Position numbers and translations under genes: made by a program. The notes beneath the pieces were generated by a model. It did no database searches, was not told the origin of the DNA, and worked only from the letters and a program-made list of their open reading frames with translations. 24,312 nt of DNA, taken from Gudongella sp046224405. GTDB taxonomy: Bacteria; Bacillota; Clostridia; Tissierellales; Tissierellaceae. Location: assembly GCF_046224405.1 (NCBI RefSeq), contig NZ_JBJXRK010000031.1, forward strand, positions 1 to 24,312, read 5' to 3'. This document shows, in pieces, positions 20,845 to 24,312 of the stretch (position 1 is its first letter; each line of letters starts with the position of its first letter).

Positions 20845-22224
20845 ATGGAAAAATTTGATATAGCAATCATAGGTGGAGGGCCAGGAGGCTATGTGGCTGC
20901 CATAAAGGCTGCTCAGAAGGGTTTGAAGGTTGTTCTTGTGGAAAGGGAACGCCTTGGAGGTCTTTGCCTCAATTGGGGCTGCATACCCACCAAGACACTT
21001 CTCATATCCGCCAGACATTACAGGAATCTCCTTCGCAGCGAGGACTTTGGCATTACAGGAGTGGATCTATCTGATGCAAGAATCGACTGGGAAAAACTGA
21101 CCAAAAGAAAGGATTCAGTTGTTGATAAGCTTGTTTCTGGTATAGAGATGCTCTTTAAAAAGAATGGCGTCAAGTCAATCAAGGGGTCTGCAAAGGTACT
21201 CGATGCAAAGACCTTGCAGGTTGATGATGAGACCATCGAGTTCAAAAACCTGATTATCGCCACAGGTGCACAGAGTGCATATCCGGATATCCCAGGTCTT
21301 GATGGAGTGATTGATTCCGGAAAGGCAATAGATTCAAGGGGATTCTTAATGCTGGATAGTCTTCCTGAAAAGGTCCTTGTGGTTGGAGGAGATGTTTATG
21401 CAGTTGAGTATGCAACATTTCTGAATGCCATAGGTGTTGATGTGACTCTTGTGCATGGTGATAGGACCATACTTCCCCATACTGAAAGGGAGCTTGCCAG
21501 GACTCTCGAAAGGCAGCTTAAAAAGGATGGCCTTAATATCGTTTCAGAAGCTGCGATTACTGAGTTTAGGGAAAATGCTGTCACTGTTGATAGAAAGGGC
21601 AAGACACAGACCCTGGAGGGTGATAGGTTCCTTATTTTCCTTGGTCTTAAGCCAAACCTTGATGGATTGGAAGGTCTAGATCTTCAGCTTGATCATAAGG
21701 GCTTCATAAAGACGGATGATAAAATGAAGACCAGCATCAGTAACATCTTTGCCATAGGTGATGTAAATGGCAAGGTTCCCCTTGCCCATGTCGCCTCAGC
21801 TGAAGGGATAACTGCTGTTGAAAATATACTTGGTCTCCAGTCAAGCCTCAATTACAGCAAAATACCAAGGGTTGTATACTCCTTCCCTGAGCTGGCCAGC
21901 GTTGGCATAACCGAAGAGGAAGCAAAGGAAGAGGGGATTGACTTCTCAGTTGGGAAATTTCCCCTATCTGCAAATGGAATGGCAATCGCTGAGAGTGAAA
22001 CAGCCGGTTTTGTAAAAATAATCTCTGACAATCAGTATGGTGAGGTGATTGGGGTCCATATGGCCGCAAGTGTAGCATCAGACATGATTTCCAAGGCTGT
22101 TGCCGTCATGAATCTAGAGGGTACGGTTTATGACCTTGCCAAAACGATTCATCCCCATCCGACCTTTGCAGAGACAATTATGGAGGCCGCCTTTGCAGCC
22201 ATAGACAAGCCAATTCATATGTAA
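20845..22224 (+). CDS. pdhD: Dihydrolipoyl dehydrogenase (E3) with atypical NAD site
   Basis: This 459-aa FAD disulfide oxidoreductase reoxidises E2 dihydrolipoamide. The FAD motif GGGPGGYVAAIKAAQ (about 10-24), redox disulfide C41-LNWG-C46, second FAD motif IFAIGDV and the C-terminal catalytic dyad HPHPTFAET are intact. The pyridine-nucleotide motif, however, reads VVGGDVYAVEYA: the second Gly of GxGxxG is Asp183 and the third is Ala186. The acidic residue that normally ends the next strand and holds NAD ribose is His204. Ala at the third position and loss of the acid are NADP-like; the Asp is odd. No extra lipoyl domain is fused. The ATG at 20845 has GGAGAG at 7 nt; the ATG at 20830, overlapping the E2 stop, has none. 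Confidence 0.93.
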   Translation: MEKFDIAIIGGGPGGYVAAIKAAQKGLKVVLVERERLGGLCLNWGCIPTKTLLISARHYRNLLRSEDFGITGVDLSDARIDWEKLTKRKDSVVDKLVSGIEMLFKKNGVKSIKGSAKVLDAKTLQVDDETIEFKNLIIATGAQSAYPDIPGLDGVIDSGKAIDSRGFLMLDSLPEKVLVVGGDVYAVEYATFLNAIGVDVTLVHGDRTILPHTERELARTLERQLKKDGLNIVSEAAITEFRENAVTVDRKGKTQTLEGDRFLIFLGLKPNLDGLEGLDLQLDHKGFIKTDDKMKTSISNIFAIGDVNGKVPLAHVASAEGITAVENILGLQSSLNYSKIPRVVYSFPELASVGITEEEAKEEGIDFSVGKFPLSANGMAIAESETAGFVKIISDNQYGEVIGVHMAASVASDMISKAVAVMNLEGTVYDLAKTIHPHPTFAETIMEAAFAAIDKPIHM

Positions 22225-22246
22225 AAAAATTCTAACTTGCATTCAG

Positions 22247-22280
22247 AAGGCTGTGTGGATAAAATCCACACAGCCTTTTT
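22247..22280. terminator. Bidirectional terminator between pdhD and rsgA
   Basis: A 14-bp perfect stem (AAGGCTGTGTGGAT with ATCCACACAGCCTT) closes a 3-nt loop, followed by TTT in the plus direction and AA/T-rich sequence on the other side. It serves the pdh operon and probably also the convergent rsgA gene. Confidence 0.9.
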
Positions 22281-22284
22281 AAAC

Positions 22285-23367
22285 CTAATATATGCTTTTA
22301 TTGTTCTTGTGATCCTTTAACATTTTACCAAATTTCTTCTCCTGAAGCTTTTTTTGTACCCGAGCTGACTTTTCTTCCTTTGTTCTTGCAAAAGCAGCTT
22401 CCTTCTTTAGCTTCTGGTAATTGTTCCATCTGGTTTCTGAGATTTCTCCTGTTCTAATTGCATCTCTGATGGCACAGCCTGGTTCGTTATTGTGGCTGCA
22501 ATCCCTGAATCGGCAAGTCTTTGCCGTTGATTCTATATCCTGAAAATTTTCCTCCATCCCTGAATCAGCACTCCAAAGCTCCAGCTCCCTCATCCCTGGA
22601 GTATCAATAACCATTGTACCATCATCCAAGGCAATCAACTGCCTGTGGGTTGTGGTATGCTTACCCTTTGAATCATCCTCCCGTATTTCATTGACCTTCA
22701 TGACCTCCGTCCCTGCAAGTGCATTCACCAAGGATGATTTTCCCACTCCCGATGATCCCAGCAGAACCAATGTTGACTCCTTTTTAAGGTAATCCTTCAA
22801 GGGAGAGATCCCTTCTCCGGTAATTGAGCTTACTGTAAAAATTTTAACTCCAGGCGAGTTGACCCTTACAGACTGGATAAAGTGCTCAGCATTATCAGTT
22901 ATATCTGATTTTGTAAGAACAACCAGTGGCTCTGCTCCACTTTCCCAGGCAGATACAATATACCTGTCAAGCCTGTTCAGATTGAAGTCCTCATTCATGG
23001 ATGACAGGATCAGTATATAATCAAAATTTGCAGCAACTACCTGCTTGGTCCTATTGAAGGAATCCAATCTTGAAAATTCGCTTTTCCTCTCAAGAACCTT
23101 GTAAATTATGTCTTCTCCAGAAGGATTGTGCTTTATGGCTACAAAATCCCCCGTTGTAGGATATGTCACTGACTGGTCACCACTGTAGAAGATTGAGCCC
23201 TTGAGTGTAGCCCAGCCCTCGCCATGCTCTGTTATTACCTGGTATCTTTCCCTATGAACTGCTGATATCCTTCCTGGAATCAATCCATCTTCCATGCCCT
23301 TTGCATTAAGGAAGGATTCTTCAAAGGATTTATTGTATCCTAGCTTTTCAATGTTGATTTTATTCAT
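22285..23367 (-). CDS. rsgA: Ribosome small-subunit-dependent GTPase RsgA
   Basis: This 360-aa circularly permuted GTPase acts in late 30S maturation. An N-terminal OB-fold (about 30-95) precedes the permuted G motifs G4 TKSD (152-155), G5, G1 GSSGVGKSS (204-212) and G3 DTPG (255-258). A C-terminal zinc motif C285, C290, H292, C298 and a basic tail follow. I chose the ATG at 23367 because family members begin near NIEKLGYNKSFEE and AAGGGGGT lies 5 nt upstream. A TTG at 23418 with a perfect AGGAGG at 6 nt is in frame and would add 17 lysine/asparagine-rich residues, so two products are possible. The gene is preceded by a long leader with two terminators. Confidence 0.93.
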   Translation of the reverse strand: MNKINIEKLGYNKSFEESFLNAKGMEDGLIPGRISAVHRERYQVITEHGEGWATLKGSIFYSGDQSVTYPTTGDFVAIKHNPSGEDIIYKVLERKSEFSRLDSFNRTKQVVAANFDYILILSSMNEDFNLNRLDRYIVSAWESGAEPLVVLTKSDITDNAEHFIQSVRVNSPGVKIFTVSSITGEGISPLKDYLKKESTLVLLGSSGVGKSSLVNALAGTEVMKVNEIREDDSKGKHTTTHRQLIALDDGTMVIDTPGMRELELWSADSGMEENFQDIESTAKTCRFRDCSHNNEPGCAIRDAIRTGEISETRWNNYQKLKKEAAFARTKEEKSARVQKKLQEKKFGKMLKDHKNNKSIY

Positions 23368-23442
23368 TTGTACCCCCTTGATAACTTTGTTTTCTTTTGA
23401 GTCATTTTTGTTTTTCAATGAATTCCTCCTGATTTTGGGCAC

Positions 23443-23468
23443 AAAAAAACAGACCTTAACCTGTCTGT
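23443..23468 (-). terminator. Proximal leader terminator before rsgA
   Basis: On the minus strand ACAGAC...GTCTGT (6-bp stem, 8-nt loop) is followed by seven T. It lies only about 20 nt before the upstream TTG start of rsgA, inside the leader made from the promoter at 23623-23651. Confidence 0.75.
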
Positions 23469-23474
23469 AAACAT

Positions 23475-23500
23475 AAAAACACGACCTTTCGATCGTGTTT
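23475..23500 (-). terminator. Distal leader terminator before rsgA
   Basis: On the minus strand AAACACGA-TCGAAAGG-TCGTGTTT forms an 8-bp stem followed by TTTTTA. Together with the hairpin at 23443-23468 it makes a tandem pair within the rsgA leader. Confidence 0.75.
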
Positions 23501-23616
23501 ATAGTACAAATTAATTTTGAAAGGTTAATTTTTCGTTGCCCGTATTATATTTTCTTCTCCCCATTCAACTTGACTGTTATCATAATACAACAACTCCTTT
23601 CAAATCAGCCTTTTAC
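23501..23616 (-). other. rsgA leader with possible short ORF
   Basis: This is the leader RNA between the promoter and the tandem terminators. It contains AAAGGAG at about 23597 followed by possible starts: an ATG at 23583 giving a 12-codon peptide (MITVKLNGEKKI), or TTG codons nearby giving a different frame of about 22 codons. Such a leader with a ribosome site and terminators could be an attenuator or an independent small RNA or peptide gene. I see no known riboswitch or T-box motif. Confidence 0.35.
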
Positions 23617-23622
23617 AACAAT

Positions 23623-23651
23623 AGTATAATTCCTAAGCTATCAGGTGTCAA
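23623..23651 (-). promoter_or_regulatory. Sigma-A promoter for the rsgA leader
   Basis: TTGACA (23651-23646), a 17-bp spacer and TATACT (23628-23623) form a near-consensus housekeeping promoter. The start of transcription should be near 23616. Confidence 0.85.
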
Positions 23652-23697
23652 TACTTGTTTTATTGTTTTTGTTAAATATTTAACATCGATTTTCCCA

Positions 23698-24033
23698 TTA
23701 CAAACCTTCATGTATCTCAAGAACCGGTAATACAAACATAAAACCTGCCGCTCTCTTTTCCTTCATATTAAGTATACCCTTGATATTATTGACTGCCTTA
23801 TCCAGTACTTCCTTGTCCCTTATTACACTTATAAGGGTCTTGTTATAGGGCTTTCCTTCATTCAGGATTTTTGTGATGCTTGAAAAAAGCCCTTCATCCA
23901 CATTGTGCTCCAAGAGAACCTTGCCCATTCCAACACTGTCTAAGGTGGTAGCTCCAGTATCCAATTCATAGAGGCTTTCCAATATCTCATCCAGCTTGTC
24001 GGTTTGATTTAGAATTACAAATAGTGCATACAT
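23698..24033 (-). CDS. PII-like (GlnB-fold) small protein
   Basis: This 111-aa protein begins with the strand MYALFVILNQTDKLDEILESLYE and has an interrupted middle with SSITKILN and TLISVIRDKEVLDKAVNNI. It ends GFMFVLPVLEIHEGL. The beta-alpha-beta repeat with an aliphatic C-terminal strand resembles PII-like ferredoxin-fold regulators rather than true GlnB: the T-loop Tyr and the GlnB signature are absent. Ligand and partner are unknown. AAGGAAG lies 8-9 nt upstream of the ATG. It has its own promoter and stands alone between rsgA and an IS copy. Confidence in the fold is moderate. Confidence 0.65.
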   Translation of the reverse strand: MYALFVILNQTDKLDEILESLYELDTGATTLDSVGMGKVLLEHNVDEGLFSSITKILNEGKPYNKTLISVIRDKEVLDKAVNNIKGILNMKEKRAAGFMFVLPVLEIHEGL

Positions 24034-24063
24034 TTAAACACTTCCTTCATTATTTATGCTGTA

Positions 24064-24092
24064 ATTATATCAAATGAAATAAATTCCATCAA
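24064..24092 (-). promoter_or_regulatory. Sigma-A promoter of the PII-like gene
   Basis: TTGATG (24092-24087), a 17-bp spacer and TATAAT (24069-24064) precede the PII-like gene by about 30 nt. Confidence 0.75.
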
Positions 24093-24177
24093 TTTTTTTA
24101 ATTGTCCTTGCATTTATGAAAATGGAGGTATATAATCAAATATTGTTGTTAAATATTTATTTATTATTCTTTTATTT

Positions 24178-24312
24178 GAGATTCTTGCATAATTACATTT
24201 TCGCTTGAAATAAACAAAAACACCTTAATAAGCATCTATGATGCCTAAATTTTGAAATGAAGTTTATGGGTCTCTACGGCATTTTAAGCTATCTGAGTAA
24301 CGACTGACGACA
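24178..24312 (-). mobile_element. Second IS copy, cut by window edge
   Basis: From GAGATTCTTGCATAATT onward the sequence follows the left end of the IS at 3252 closely, including AATAAACAAAAACACCT, AAGCAT and the stretch around the stop codon, with scattered substitutions. The 3' end of its transposase is visible at 24284-24312 (...SSVVTQIA, stop), in the same orientation as the first copy, where it ends SSVVTKIA. The rest lies outside the window. The differences from the first copy show that the two are not a very recent duplication. Confidence 0.92.

Noticed and set aside
23545..23583. 12-codon frame MITVKLNGEKKI resembling the start of ThiS/MoaD-type proteins
   Set aside because: Too short to claim homology; the following sequence does not continue the family in any frame. 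Kept only as a possible leader peptide.
23671..23684. GTTAAATATTTAAC palindrome downstream of the PII-like gene as a terminator
   Set aside because: All-AT stem with no loop and no clean T run. Too weak to call.

Overview
The window looks like a piece of a low-to-moderate-GC Gram-positive chromosome, most likely an anaerobic member of the Clostridia. The evidence is an agr-type cyclic-peptide quorum-sensing locus, strong AGGAGG ribosome sites, TTG/GTG starts, Firmicutes-type sigma-A promoters and typical Firmicutes genes (DUF169, YeiH, psuK-psuG, RsgA). No tRNA, rRNA or CRISPR array was seen. The species cannot be named from the sequence.

Layout. (1) 1-8.3 kb, AT-rich and mosaic, nearly all on the minus strand: an agr locus in the order agrA, agrC, agrD, agrB, split by an insertion. 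A segment of about 562 bp (3' end of agrC, agrD, 5' end of agrB) is present twice in direct orientation, at 1915-2476 and 5662-6227. The 5662-6227 copy joins full agrA and agrC to a stump of agrB. The 1915-2476 copy joins a stump of agrC to full agrB. Between them lies about 3.2 kb of cargo: a secreted protein, a complete IS element with IR and 4-bp target duplication, a small membrane protein and a palindromic repeat. Recombination between the repeats would rebuild an uninterrupted agrACDB locus. Downstream of agrB are a secreted protein and a translationally coupled 61-aa membrane peptide, a possible effector/immunity pair. (2) 8.35-14.2 kb, minus strand: DUF169 protein with a TDT-family transporter; an ACR3/bile-acid-symporter-like transporter behind a strong promoter and a CsoR/CstR-type operator; then an operon of LysR regulator, papain-like C39-type protein and PLP aminotransferase. 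(3) 14.3-22.2 kb, plus strand: YeiH (divergent from the LysR gene), the pseudouridine-catabolism pair psuK-psuG, and a complete pyruvate dehydrogenase operon (E1alpha, E1beta, E2, E3) preceded by a perfect 7-1-7 Fur box. (4) 22.2-24.3 kb, minus strand: rsgA with a long leader holding two tandem terminators, a PII-like small protein with its own promoter, and the start of a second copy of the same IS at the window edge.

How it works together. AgrB would process AgrD to a thiolactone peptide sensed by AgrC and signalled through AgrA (LytTR). The secreted proteins near the locus are natural candidates for its output. The psu pair splits pseudouridine to uracil and ribose 5-phosphate. The PDH operon converts pyruvate to acetyl-CoA, apparently under iron control, with an E3 whose pyridine-nucleotide motif is abnormal. 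The transporters at 9.3-15.3 kb, the LysR/YeiH pair and the CsoR/CstR-type operator may share a sulfur or metalloid theme, but that is inference. The most unusual structure is the repeat-flanked, potentially reversible interruption of the agr locus.
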